A DNA stretch of 64,000 bases from Zygnema cylindricum. Lineage: Eukaryota; Streptophyta; Zygnematophyceae; Zygnematales; Zygnemataceae. Each line of letters begins with the position of its first letter. Position 1 is the first letter of the stretch. Positions 12,756 to 23,988 of the stretch are shown here, piece after piece. A program made the position numbers and the translations under genes. The stretch is taken from assembly GCA_037447655.1 (NCBI GenBank), contig JBBHKE010003039.1, forward strand, positions 1 to 64,000, in the 5' to 3' direction. Below the pieces are notes generated by a model. The model searched no databases. It saw only the letters and a list, made by a program, of their open reading frames with translations, and had not been told where the DNA came from.

Positions 12756-15491
12756 CGTGTTTACAGCATTACAAGGGACACTCCTTTGGGATTAAGAGTA
12801 CTTTCTTAGTGAAACGAGCACTTTATTAGTGTGGAACAAAAAATAATAAATTCAGGACAGGGCGACAAAGGATAAACGTCTACAATAGTGATGGAGAACC
12901 AGTAATATTCGTAAATCGTTTGCACTACAAGATTGCTTAACTTAAAGAGGAAGCGGAAGAAGGGAAGGATACATATGCAACAAAAATGTAACTTTTGCCC
13001 GACTTGAAGCAGATAAGAAAAAGAAAGGAGAAAGAGTTTTCGAAAGAAATCAAAATCCTGTTAGCACGAATTATTGTCGAAGGAACGTCTGTGGATATTC
13101 ACTCACAGCTATTGATGCCGACTTGCAGCCAAGCGTCCTTCGTGGAAAGCTTTAAAGGAAGCACATGTTGACTTCAACGAACACCATCTCAGAATCTACG
13201 ACGACTGCCGTACACGGCCGGCCGACTGCGGTACGTCAGCTGCCATAAAGGAAAGCGACAATCGAAACCCTTCTACTGTAATGTACTGTAGTCGTCAACA
13301 AAACAGGACATGAAGTACAGTCGTACAGGATACGCATGAAACATGCCACCCTGGGGTACGGTATGACAAACGACTTTGTTTTGTAAGATTGTACGTGACT
13401 GTTTATGATTCAAAAGTACGATGCTACAGTACATAGCTTACCGGTCAACAGTTCAACGCAAGCCCTTCCATGCTGTTTCTTTTCAAATCTTTTCTTCAAA
13501 TACGTCTTTGTTGACAAAAAACGTCGGTAGAAATATACAAAATTTTGCAAAACACGCGATTGAAAAAACACAAAGGGAAGACAAAATGGGCTAAGTCAAA
13601 AAAATTAAACAAATAATAAAACTTCATCAAAACAAGCATCTACAATTCTACCTAAAATAACTCTTCATTAACGATTGAAGATAACTACCCACAAAAAGAA
13701 TAAACCTACACTAGATAACTATGAGTTGAGGTCCCCAACAGCGAAGGTCGTGGATGCCGACCGCGTCCCAGGTAGGAAGATTTAGAAGGCCCATCTAAAG
13801 TTTTAAAATCTCAAACGCAATTGGAAAAAATGATCCGTCGAGTATAGGTGACCGTAATCTCGCTCCTTTTTAGCATATGTGTATCAAGCCACCATGCCCT
13901 TATACAATGCCTTGTGAGAAGAACATGTCTCCCAATCGGATCCACGAGGAACGCATCACCAGCACGTTAAAGGAAAACCAAGTCAACTTGAAGGCTTTGA
14001 AGAACTCTAATATGGGGAAACGAGGGAGTATGTGAGAAACCTCTCGTTTGACGATGTACCTTCTTTCGGCGCCAACTCCTTCAATTGCATCTCTCACCAA
14101 ATCATGCGCAATATTAGAGTCGGAAGTAATTTGTGTTTCATTCACTGAATAGTATGGAATATTGATCACCCTTATAGATGCCCCTTTCACAAGTAAACTT
14201 TTGGGAAATTTTATAGTGAAAGAGGCGAGGGATGTTTGGCGGGCGAGATTTAGCAGCAACACGTCCGATCAATTTGAAAAAAGTTTTATTTGTTCGCTTC
14301 CCATAGTGGGGTCTTGTAGTTCCCAATATGTTCCCCCAATGTGAAGCCTTCGTTACAAAAAGTGCGATGGTAAAACCATTTGTGTAGAAAAGGTGTAAAA
14401 TTTAAAAAACATTTAAAGACTAAAAGAGTCAAAAAAAGTAAGCTACAAAACGTATAAAAATGGAAACCAGACAAACCATTTTAAGTCCCAAGAAGTGCCT
14501 TTCGGGAATATTGCAATTGTCTTGTTTTAAGCCAACATTTTGGTATGGCGTCGATTTTGCTTCTGGTAAACGCACGGACGAAAGGAATTAACTACATTGC
14601 AATACAATAGATCCAGTACAAGGCTTCACATGTTAATTTATGTTGCTGGATCGGTGAGTTTTCTGGTTTTCAGAGTTAGGGTGCGTCCCCATGTGTTTGA
14701 ATCTTAACGAATTTACTTTGTTTTTTAGCAAAGATCTAGCGTACCCAGATTTCAGGTTTCTTTATGTGTAACAAAATCATTGTTACTTAAGGATGCGATG
14801 GTTGTAAAAGTTGACAATGCCCGTGACAGTTATCAACGTCTACAGTCTACAATGGCGCACTGCATTGTTCAAAATTGTTTGTAATATCAGATAATTTTTT
14901 GACATTTGTAGACGTTTCCCTTTTCAACCCTTTGTCCATGGATGCTGCTCAATGGTTGAAGAAGTGTCGTTTCAACTGCCTTCCCTGTACAGTTGCCTTT
15001 TTGGCAATTTCCATGCGCTTTGAAACTCTATTTCCACGCGTTTTTTTTCATTTGTGTAAATAATAAACATAATAAATAAAAATAAATAAAAATAATAATA
15101 GTAATCATAACAATAATAATTTGGTTTTAGAATAACCTATTTGCACAGTTGATTAAGTATGACCTAAGAAAACAAATATCAAGCGCAATAATTAGAATTT
15201 AGAGAAATGGCATCGTAACTTTTGGACCCCTGAAATGAAATTTTCCATACTGAACGAAACATGACAAAACCATAGTTCAAAAGTAGGCGAAAGTAGGTCT
15301 ATATACTATGCCTATTGTATGCAAAACATACAATATGACCTTAAGACTCATATTGTATTTGGACCTATTCGAGTATTCGGACTAATAAAAACATTCGGAC
15401 CAAAAAAATTTATTTACACCGTCAGATTCGGACGATCGGACAATCGCCGATCAAAGTAGCGATCTAAGAAGATCACATGAAAAGCCCATAT
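12756..15491. other. Intergenic region, no supported gene
   Basis: Upstream of the hydrolase start. A GTAC- and palindrome-rich segment lies at 13190-13450. The minus strand holds an open frame of 120 codons at 13900-14262 that I do not recognise. At 14679 there is an isolated end of the inverted-repeat family AGGGTGCGTCCCCATGTG. 15063-15125 is an AATAAATAA-type simple repeat. The rest is AT-rich and featureless to my eye. Confidence 0.4.
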
Positions 15492-16241
15492 GTCATGCCG
15501 CATCTCGTCGGCCATTTTAATTTTTTATAATTAGGTATTAGGATGGGCGGTCGCCACACTAATATGTGTTTGTTTGTTATTTGGGTTTCACAAGACCGTA
15601 CATACTTACATTTCGCGGTCGCGCCGACCGTACATATTTACGTTGCCCGTAATTTCCGTCGACGACGAGTTGGACCGTATATACTCACGTTGCCCGTAAT
15701 TTCTGCCGACGACTTTTTTTCACGTTCGCGTCCGTACATGTAATCTTACCGTACCTGCATCTCCGGAATTTCTGCCGACGACGAATTCGATTGTTTTGCG
15801 TGAGGGAGCATCTCGGCCGTCGACGCGGATTTATACTTAGGGTAAGGTTCCATTAGGGGAAAAATGTCGTTATCTACTGAAAGCCGTACTATTTTGTACA
15901 GTACTGTACTAAAAAAAAAATGTCAGAAAAACAAGCCTACAGAATGAGGGATTTGATTCTCCATGTTTATGGGCGTAAACTTGGACCGTCGGATGCATAA
16001 TCGAATACTCCATTGTCTGACACTTTCAGTTCGCAACAAGTGACCCGGAGTAGGTCAATTCTTAGCGCCTGAACGAAAAACATCGTGCCTCGTGGAAAAG
16101 TGAACAAATATCTACGACGACCGCGCGACCAGGTTGGTAAACGTCGCATATGACATGTGCCTTCCGCCAACGAGGATGCGAGGCCACCGGAAGACGCAAA
16201 AAAATCTTTGACGGAGGATATTGTTTCACGCGATCCACTAA

Positions 16242-16948
16242 GGGCGTGTCCCCATGTGTTCAAGTAAGGGTTTTTTTCCGTCGTTTACACAGAAAATGGG
16301 ACTTCCTACTTGAAAATATCACGCCGTACGAAAAATGGGCAAAAACTCAAATACATGTTGCGTCATCTTGGAACTTGAAAGGTACGGCGATTTGGCAGTA
16401 TTATCATCGCGACCCACTTCCAGCTCATCTTCACACTTGCACTGAAATCGAATCGCGACCTGCTTTTAATCAAAATACTACCCTATTGACGAATAGAAAG
16501 CCTGGGTTGCACGCGTCAAAAGTTTTCATTTGTTTTTTTGCATTTGGGAGAACACACGAAAAAAATTTGTTTGTCCGTTTGCTTATGTTGTCCACTTGTG
16601 GGCGTCTACAAATGTCATTTTGTAGACGTATGCGATTGGTTATGTCGTTCACGTGTGGGCGTCAACAAATGACAGTTGGCGTCGACAATTGTCCCAGTAT
16701 GTCAAGAGCTCTTTGCGGCGTACAAATGTCCGCAGTTTGTTCCGAGATCGTTGGCGTCTACAAACGTTAGAAGTTTGTTGGCGTCTACAGGTGTCGCAAG
16801 TATTGGCGACGTGTACAACTGCCACATATTCAAAATAATGAACGCGCAAGTAACGATTGACATAGGCACACTTTGAAAAGTACATCGTAAAATTAGCGCT
16901 AAATTCCAAAATAACGTTTCAAAACATCGGTTACATGGGGACACGCCC
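16242..16948. mobile_element. TIR element with GTAGACG-word repeats
   Basis: Ends are GGGCGTGTCCCCATGTG (left) and ACATGGGGACACGCCC (right), close inverted repeats, with TAA on the left (16239-16241) but AAA on the right. The right half (16590-16830) holds degenerate copies of GGCGTCTACAAATGTC. The same words recur inverted at 16960-17140 and again at 47660-47800. Related ends occur at 14679 and 44737-44757. Confidence 0.55.
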
Positions 16949-17581
16949 AAAGTGTTCCTATATCAATCGTTACTTGCGCCTTCACTACTTCAAATATGTG
17001 ACAATTGTAGACGTCTACCAAATGTGCGACAGAGTACGAAACGAAATGTAGACGACTACGAAACTTCGAAAAATTGGTGACGTCTAAGAAAACGACGACG
17101 GTTGTAGACGTCGAGGTTTTTGTAACATTGTAGATGCTTAGGGCTTTGTGACATAGCGAAGTCATGCTACCTTGTGACGTCATCAGTACGTAGATTTTCC
17201 GCCATGGCTTCCCGATTACTTTTTTTTATGTATTATTATTCGATATGGTATCAAAATAAGACCCAAAATATATATAAAAAAAAATGACTTTCATGTGATA
17301 TTATTATTTTTGCATTTCAAAGAAAGAGGAGCGGTCGAGTGAGAAAGACGGAGAGAGATAAGGACAACGTAAACTTTTGCATAGGACCCATGAATAAAAG
17401 TGGAGGTACGAGACCTCAACAATTTTTTTTCCGTACATGCTTGTCATTTTGGTACGTACATGCGCGTGACGAGCATGGAAAAAAATAGCGTGCTTTCTCC
17501 CTCGTTCAAAATTTTTCAAAGACATTTCACGCATGTAATACCGTTTTGCTATTCGTCAATAGGGTGTTATTTTAATTAAAA

Positions 17582-17609
17582 CTAGTAAATCAACGCCCGT
17601 TACACGGGC
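17582..17609 (-). mobile_element. Helitron-like 3' terminus
   Basis: On the minus strand a GC-rich hairpin (GCCCGTGTAACGGGC) is followed by nine bases and CTAG, and the next base is T. This is the classic Helitron 3' end (hairpin, short spacer, CTRR, insertion before T). The 5' TC end was not located, so the element's extent is unknown; it would run to the right. Confidence 0.5.
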
Positions 17610-17649
17610 ATGTACCTGTCCAATTTATCATGCTCGTACTGCGGATGAA

Positions 17650-17800
17650 CGACAACGTCACATTGTGCCAGCGGTACGGCGGTCTATACCGCTAACACAC
17701 GGCAACGTCACGTTGTGCCAGCAGTACGACGGTCTGTACCACTGACGCACGGCAACGTCACGTTGTGCTAGCGGTAGGGCGGTCCGTACTGCGGATGATC
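17650..17800. repeat. Tandem repeat of about 58 bp, nearly three copies
   Basis: Units begin near CGGCAACGTCACGTTGTGCC and carry a GCGGTACGGCGGTCTGTACCGC palindrome-like core. It lies just inside the Helitron-like terminus. Confidence 0.65.
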
Positions 17801-17928
17801 GCACGACAACATTACACCACGAATCGTTATTAGTGTCAAAGTTTAAATATTGTTGAAGGTAATTTACCGTAATTAATGCTAATTAAGAATTTGTTTTTTT
17901 TTTTTAGAAATGTGTATTGTAATTTCTA

Positions 17929-18090
17929 GTGTTGTGTATCGGTAAGGATTTGCCGATAACCGACATGGGCCTTTTTTCGGGTATCCGATAATCGATATAT
18001 TGGTACGATATATCGACATCGGTCTTATCGCCGATAAGTAGCCGATAATATCGGGTACTTATCGGCGATAATGCCGATAACGATAATTAT
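17929..18090. mobile_element. MITE family 1 fragment
   Basis: Starts with the family's terminal sequence (TA then GTGTTGTGTATCGG) and has the CGATA/TATCG-rich interior. No matching right terminal repeat is present. Confidence 0.55.
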
Positions 18091-19118
18091 CATGTGCCAC
18101 GGAAAACAAATGTCGGTTACTCACCCGACACAATGTAACGATCGCTTCAGTAAACGAATTTTTGATGTTTACTGAGAGCCCTTAATGGAACAACGCTGTT
18201 AGTTCGAAATATGGTATTCGAACCGTTGACACGACGTATAAACAAGTCGACTGTCATTTTTGACAATGCAACGCGATTGGACAAATTTAAGTCGTGAACC
18301 ATTTGGAGGTTCACGCATTCACATGTAGATAGGAAGGCTTTTAATCCGTAGGTTATAGATTTAGTAACGTAGGGTATGGAATCTCGGCTGCCTATCGGCT
18401 GAATCCAAACTAGACTCAATATCTACATAGCACGCTGCAATCCTATTGGTTCGTTTTCGCTAGGCGTAGACGTTGGTACTTAGTAGATTTTAAATTATTT
18501 CCTGCAAACAATTTCCAAGTGCAGGAATTATATTTTCAATATTGAAGATTTTCTGCAGCCATTTTTTTCTTTGTAAAATTTTCCGGACAACTTAGAGGAG
18601 ATTTTTTGCCTTAGCGTGAAGCGTCTAGTTTCTATTACATTATCAATCTCTTGTAAAGCCTTACATATTAATCTATACGGCTTCGGCCAAGACCTGCACG
18701 ATTTCCCTTTTTTTCGTCCGTTTGAGTGGATTTCGATCGCGTCTTCATAACACAAACTCCTTTTCTCGACTGTGGGTGAACTTTAATAAGGGTGGAAATT
18801 GCATGTTGGGAATATCATTTTGTTGTTTTTATTTCTTATGATTGTGTATTTATTCCTATTTGGCTTATGCGTATCTTTTGAGTTTGGTTATCTCAAACCT
18901 CACAACTGTTTTGCATATGGTCATTTTAAGTTTTTGTTTTTTGTCTCGCTTGTTTCTAGTTTGATTTATTTTCTTTAAGTCTAAATTCATATTGTCTTTG
19001 ATAGGATAACTCCTACAATGAATATTAATAGACCGTTGGGCCTAGTAACCATCCATCGGCTTAGTATTCTTACACTTGAAAATTGTCGTCTTTTCCTCTC
19101 TTTTTTTTTTTTTTTTTT

Positions 19119-19167
<49 letters not shown>

Positions 19168-20290
19168 AGATATATATAGTAGTCACATTTTCTCGACATT
19201 GGTCAACATTGTCGCACATTTGGCACAATTGATGCAATTTTCGAAACATATATTCACATTTTCATCCTTAGTTACTAACATTCTATCACATTCATCATAC
19301 ATTGTTGGACATTGGGAAATTTCTGCACATTTCTTGCAATTTCTGCACATTTTGGCACATTTCTGCATAATTTCTGCACATTTCCAACAGATTGCTGCAC
19401 ATTGCTTCCAAGTTGTGCACATTTAGTCGAAATTGTAACACATTTCTTCCGATTTCTAAATACTTCTTTCAATTTCACACTTGTCCAATCAATTTTCAAC
19501 ATTTCTTAAGATTGTTGCCAAATTATTCGATATTCAGTTATTTTGGTGTACTATTTTCCACCCTAAATTATCTCGTGTTGGTGTGCGTTGCTTTTCTCGC
19601 CCGTACCCGTCTTTATATACGAGCTCACTAGCCGACTTCTGTATTTCGCGAGGAGCGTAAAAAGGGAACTAGATTCGATTAGAAGTGTTGCAAAACTCCA
19701 GTTGTAGCGATCAACTGCAGTTCACTTTTGAAAATCATCAGATTGTTAAAAGTGTTAAATAAGTATCACAATGCCCAGTCGATGCTAGAGCGTGTTCGGA
19801 TAGTTGGCTGATCGTCAGAGGGAATGAGATTGAAGTGGATTTGTTCAAATCCACTCATATTGAGCATTGTATTTTTCGAAATTTCCATGCTTGTTATCTT
19901 GACTTGAGTGGCCTTGGCTAAGTTTGCTTTGTTTGATGTGAGATTTCTTCCTTAGATCTTGCTATTGATGGCATTGATTAGTTCCCTTTTGGATTATGTC
20001 GTTATAGATCTGCACTTGTGAGTGTTTGGATAGTAAGTTATTTGCCTTTATAGATATGGCCGTTCGGCCTTGTCCCCTTATTCGCAGGGCACAAGGTTTC
20101 GGTAATACGGCTCTCCGATAGATATAGCCATCGAGGCCCAGTTAGAGATTGATTGGCTGATTGGACAAGAGAGTGGTGTGGCCTATCATTTGAAGCATCT
20201 CGTATAGATCGATTTTGCTATCAGACGTCATTTGGTTTTATCATTTTTTATGCCCACCGATTCGGATAATCTCGATTATCTTTTTGGAAA

Positions 20291-20579
20291 TACCCGATCA
20301 TATTGGGCTCTAGCTTTTCACTCAAGCTTGGTCTAACTCCAAACAAGCTTCAGCCCACTGCGACTCGCTTGTTAACATCAGCAGGTACAACTGAGCCAGT
20401 CATAGGAATCACTAACGAACCGCTCGTCTTCTGGTTCCAGAATGGAACGGCCATGGACTTTGTAAAGATCTTGGTACACGTTGTGGTCACTAAATGTAGT
20501 GAAAATGAATGCCAGTGGGACAATACGTTATATTTCGTATAGGGGGTGGAGTTGACATGCATGATCAGACATTTTCTTA
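20291..20579 (+). pseudogene. Gypsy retropepsin (protease) remnant
   Basis: Reads LGSSFSLKLGLTPNKLQP, then PVIGITNEPLVFWFQNG, and in a shifted frame GGVDMHDQTFSY. This is the layout of the aspartic protease that precedes RT in Ty3/gypsy polyproteins. The catalytic D-T/S-G is not preserved (ILGSS where D(T/S)GSS is expected), and a stop plus frameshift follow. It sits immediately upstream of the methyltransferase on the same strand. Confidence 0.6.
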
Positions 20580-20616
20580 TTAGCCCACTAACTTCATAGA
20601 ACACAAAATCTGCATT

Positions 20617-22957
20617 TTGATAATTTCTGCTAGGAAACCCAGGCTTGTTATGGCGCATTCAGCCACCTTGATACCTGAATTTTCAAAAAATTATGTGGGG
20701 GCAGAAATACTTCATTCATTGTCTGCAGAAGAAATTTTGCTTGATAGTTCTTACTTGCCAAAAATTTTCACTGACCCAGGATTTCTTATAGATACGAGGG
20801 AATTTGATTGCATCTATAACCAAACCTTGTCAATTCCACTTTCTCCAGTCTCTCCTCCAATCCCAATCCCTACATACTCGTCTGGGTTTCTTCCCATTAA
20901 TTGGAATCTGCTCCAATTAAGACCTCTTCCAAATGGATTGGTGATTTTGGACCTCTTCGGTGGAATGGGCACTTCCGTTCTTTCTTGTCTGCAAAATGAA
21001 TTATTAATTCAATTTTATTATTTTGTCGAGGTTGATCCTTTAGCGCGAAAAGCACAAGTACATTATTCTAATCTGTTGCATTCCGAATACCTGCATTTCT
21101 TACCAAAATCTGCATACGAGCATATGCATACGGCCCTCCCACAAGACATCTGGATTGTGGGTAACCATCACTTACTAGAGATTGGGCCGGTTGATCTAGT
21201 TTTTGGCGGATGGGAATGTGAAGGTGTTGAAATCTGTGAAGTATTTTCTAGGTCTGAATTGCTGAGTAGAAAAACAAAAAACGCAAGCAATCTGCCTCCA
21301 CCCCTCTCTCTATCCCCCTTACTTGTTGTAGTCATTGAAGGAGAGAGAGAGAGTAGTGGAGCCATGGGTGCCTCAGCTTTATTAAGCATGACTGAAGAGT
21401 GACTTTAAGTCACTACTAACCAAAGGTTGATTTCGGTCGGTGTCGAACCTCCGACCTGTAGAGCGTGGCGTAGCCGTCTGCTCTAACCAGTTTGTCGTAG
21501 AAATTCACTAGAATATATAGGGTGTGATTACTACTTGAAGTGTGTTACGTCCTCTAAACCGACTAACGGAAATATGAATATAAGGACATATAACTAATAA
21601 AATACAGTGCGAACATGATTCCGCACAAAACAAATGAATCGGACATTTGTTTGGACGGCTAAGATTACATTTTAGGTTTTATCCAACAACGCACATCATC
21701 GTCGAGATCGCGGAGTGATCACTTTGGCTTTTTGTGACGTGGCATGACCTGGCGCCACGTGGAGAGATAACATTTGGTCGCGGGAATTCTAAAGAACCTA
21801 CGGACGAGTAAAAAGGGGGCGCGCGTCCATGTAATAGCCTTGTTGTACATTAGTCGTACAAAAGGTACACCGGAAGTTGTACTTTTTGGTACGGTACAGT
21901 AATATCATTGGTCCGCACTTTGAGTAGATAAGAGTTATTAGAGTGAATTAGGACTTAGTGAATTTTGGGAAAACAATCACCTCTCCCATTGAGGGTTTGT
22001 ACAAAATAGGCATCTTTGCCACCCCATAACTTATCAGCTGGTTGGCCGTTTTCAGTGATTCTTTTTTCTACAGGCTCAAAGGAGTCCAGGCTGCACAGGA
22101 GTGCAGTTAGATTGTTAGTTTTCTCTCTAAGGCAGCAGTGGTTGTGGCTTCAAGTGGGTTAGCGAAAATCTATTTAGAGGTTTCCTAAATTCTGTAGTCC
22201 AATGGAGGACATAAAATTGCATAGGAAATGTCTCGGGTCGGGAAAGGCCTTGGATTAGCAGATCCCCCTACCAAATTATTTTTTGAATTGGTCCGCATCC
22301 TCCATTTTCTGCAAACTTTAGAGCATCGAAAGGGGTATATCTTGGAAAATGTTGAAGCTTATAATGATCCAAGACCTACGATCCTGACTGATTATCAACA
22401 GATCGAACGATTTATTGGTCTGCCCCTTATTATTGATGGCGCTCGCCATGGTTCACTAGCACACCGGGTTCCCTCCAAATTGACAAACCTGATTGATATT
22501 TGTCGACTCCGTGAGGCTAACCAATCAGATTATCCTCCTCATACAGACATTCAGGCTGCCATTCTTCCTTTCTATAAGGTGCAGCCTTACATTCAAAAGG
22601 ACTGTCCCCCTAATTTCAATATCAATGTCCCCAGTCAACCTCTCAAGGTTTATTCCTACCTTAGTTTCTTAACCACATTCGTATGCATTCTGTAATGACG
22701 TTCCTGGCATAATCCGAAACATTCATACCGGTGAGCTCGAAGAGCCTACCTCTACGGAGCAAGAACACTTCTTGCATTTCATCCCTGGCACTACAGCAAC
22801 TTTTGGTCTTACAGAACATCAAAGATGCACTCTATTAGGTCGTGTCATGGACCCTCAGTCTTTGTTTTTTTTTTTCGGTCTTGGGTTTGCTGCTGGTCGC
22901 CACTCTCAGGCACATTCTTCTCAACCAGCTGGGGGGGGGGAATTCATCACTAAGTAA
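20617..22957 (+). pseudogene. C5 cytosine DNA methyltransferase inside the gypsy element, split by a solo LTR
   Basis: Role (family): SAM-dependent methylation of cytosine C5 in DNA. N-terminal half 20617-21224: motif I LDLFGGMGTS, motif II/III FVEVDPLARKA, and VDLVFGGWECEG, where the PC catalytic motif IV of most family members reads EC but the cysteine remains. After a 997-bp solo LTR (21225-22221) the frame resumes with SRVGKGLGLADPPTKLFFEL and motif VI ILENVEAY. The C-terminal part (from about 22684, different frame) has the motif IX/X-like HQRCTLLGRVMDP and a stop at 22955-22957. Domain order is the normal I to X, closest by eye to DNMT3-type enzymes. A frameshift lies near 22690. It lies between gypsy protease and RT, so it is retrotransposon-borne, not a host gene. 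Confidence 0.8.
21225..22221 (+). mobile_element. Copia-family solo LTR within the methyltransferase
   Basis: Starts TGTTGAAATCTG and ends AAAATTGCA, aligning over its length with the LTRs of copia-1. No internal domain. Flanks GAAGG and TAGGA are an imperfect 5-bp duplication. Removing the LTR and one flank copy keeps the methyltransferase in frame across the join. Confidence 0.75.
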
Positions 22958-22981
22958 ATCGTTGCGTCCCACTCTGAAAGG

Positions 22982-23973
22982 TGTTGAAAATCACTAGATT
23001 TATGGGAGATATTTACTAGGTCTTAATTAAAATAAAAATGAAAAGCAAAGGCAGTCTGCCTCCACCTTCTCCCTCTAGCCCCCATACTTGTTGCAGTCAC
23101 TGAAGGAGAGAGAGGGCGGTGGAGCCATGGTTGCCTTAGCTCCATAGGCAGGGCTTAAGAGTGACCTAAGTCACTCTCAACCAAAAGGGTTGAGGCCGAC
23201 AGGACGCGAACCTCCGACCGGTAATGCGAGGCATAGCCGTCAACCCTTACCAGTCTGTCGTAGTAGTCCGTTAGGATACATAGGGCTCGACAGCTATTTA
23301 AGCAAAAGATAGACGACTAATCCGAATAACAGAATTACAAATAGGATACATAGAAACAAGTTGGGGAATTAAGTGCGCACGAAACAAATGTACCGGACAT
23401 TTGTTTTTGAACGGCTGGGAATTAAAGCCGGTTTGGATCCAACGGCCTGCACCATCGCCGGAATCCCTGAATAGCCGTTTTGGCGGTTTGCCGATGTAAC
23501 ATGACCTATCGATATAGGGCACGATATCATTGAGAAGCAGGAATCTCGGGAGCATAAGGGCAAGTCCAAAAGAGACAGACGTCCACTCCATGGCATTGTC
23601 GTACACTAGCCGTACATAAAGTATATCGGCCATAGTACTTGTCTGTACTGAACAGTCTTCTGATTGGTTCGTACATCAGTAGATAGGGGTTGTGAGAGGG
23701 GTTTAGAACTTAGAGGATTGAGGAGGTAGCCGCCTCTCTCCAACAAGCTTGTATATATATTGGCATCTTTGCCACTTGATAATTAATCGTCTGGTAAGGC
23801 GTTTTCAGTGATTCTTTTTGCTGTGGACTCAGGGGAGTCCAATATGCACAGGGGTGCAGACAAGTAACCTATTTGTCTGTTAGGGTAACAGTTGCTCTCG
23901 TTGAAAGTGGGTTAGTCAAAAACTACCTAGAGGCTTCCTCATTCTTGGTCTAAATGGAGGACACAGAATTGCA
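22982..23973 (+). repeat. 5' LTR of copia-1
   Basis: 992 bp, TG...CA. Contains an antisense tRNA-like sequence at about 23189-23263 (minus strand: GGTTCG-containing B-box-like segment) and CT-rich and GA-rich blocks. Pair of 29423-30416. Confidence 0.88.
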
Positions 23974-23988
23974 AGTTATGGGCCCACC
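23974..23988 (+). promoter_or_regulatory. Primer-binding site matching the anticodon half of initiator tRNA-Met
   Basis: AGTTATGGGCCCACC directly follows the 5' LTR. GTTATGGGCCCA is complementary to the anticodon stem-loop of initiator tRNA-Met, not to a tRNA 3' end. Drosophila copia and yeast Ty5 are known to prime this way. The inverted copia-2 has the equivalent site at 38289-38303. The ATG in this site is in frame with gag. Confidence 0.7.

Larger units (their letters stand above)
15840..18198. mobile_element. PIF/Harbinger-like non-autonomous element, composite, inside the gypsy LTR
   Basis: Flanked by TTA on both sides (15837-15839, 18199-18201). Left end GGGTAAGGTTCCATTAGG and right end TAATGGAACAACGCTG share an inverted GTTCCATTA core. 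The uninterrupted sequence at 43222-43232 (ACTTAGTTCG) is the empty site. A shorter relative lies at 62454-63158. This copy has been enlarged by further insertions (16242-16948, the 17582 Helitron-like end and the 17929 MITE fragment). A 3-bp TTA duplication is the PIF/Harbinger hallmark; no transposase is present. Confidence 0.75.
15492..19770 (+). repeat. 5' LTR of the gypsy element (interrupted; right end uncertain)
   Basis: Begins TGTCATGCCGCATCTCGTCG, as do the copies at 40813 and 42875. Homology with the 42875 copy runs through 15839, resumes at 18202 after a 2.36-kb insertion, and ends near 19058. Beyond that the sequence continues with a T run, a (TA)n microsatellite (19119-19176), a phased GCACATTTCT array (about 19200-19500) and a TATA-like TTTATATA at 19612. 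A possible end is AAGTATCACA at 19770, but no convincing primer site follows, so the 3' boundary is a guess. Confidence 0.6.

Noticed and set aside
13900-14262. 120-codon minus-strand ORF
   Set aside because: No recognisable motif, no splice partner and no repeat copy, so it is kept only as a note in the intergenic entry.
19076-19426. Ile/Tyr-repeat ORFs
   Set aside because: They are translations of the (TA)n microsatellite in the gypsy LTR.
20617-22957. Host DNMT gene
   Set aside because: It has no introns, is flanked on the same strand by gypsy protease and RT, and is inside the LTR-bounded element.
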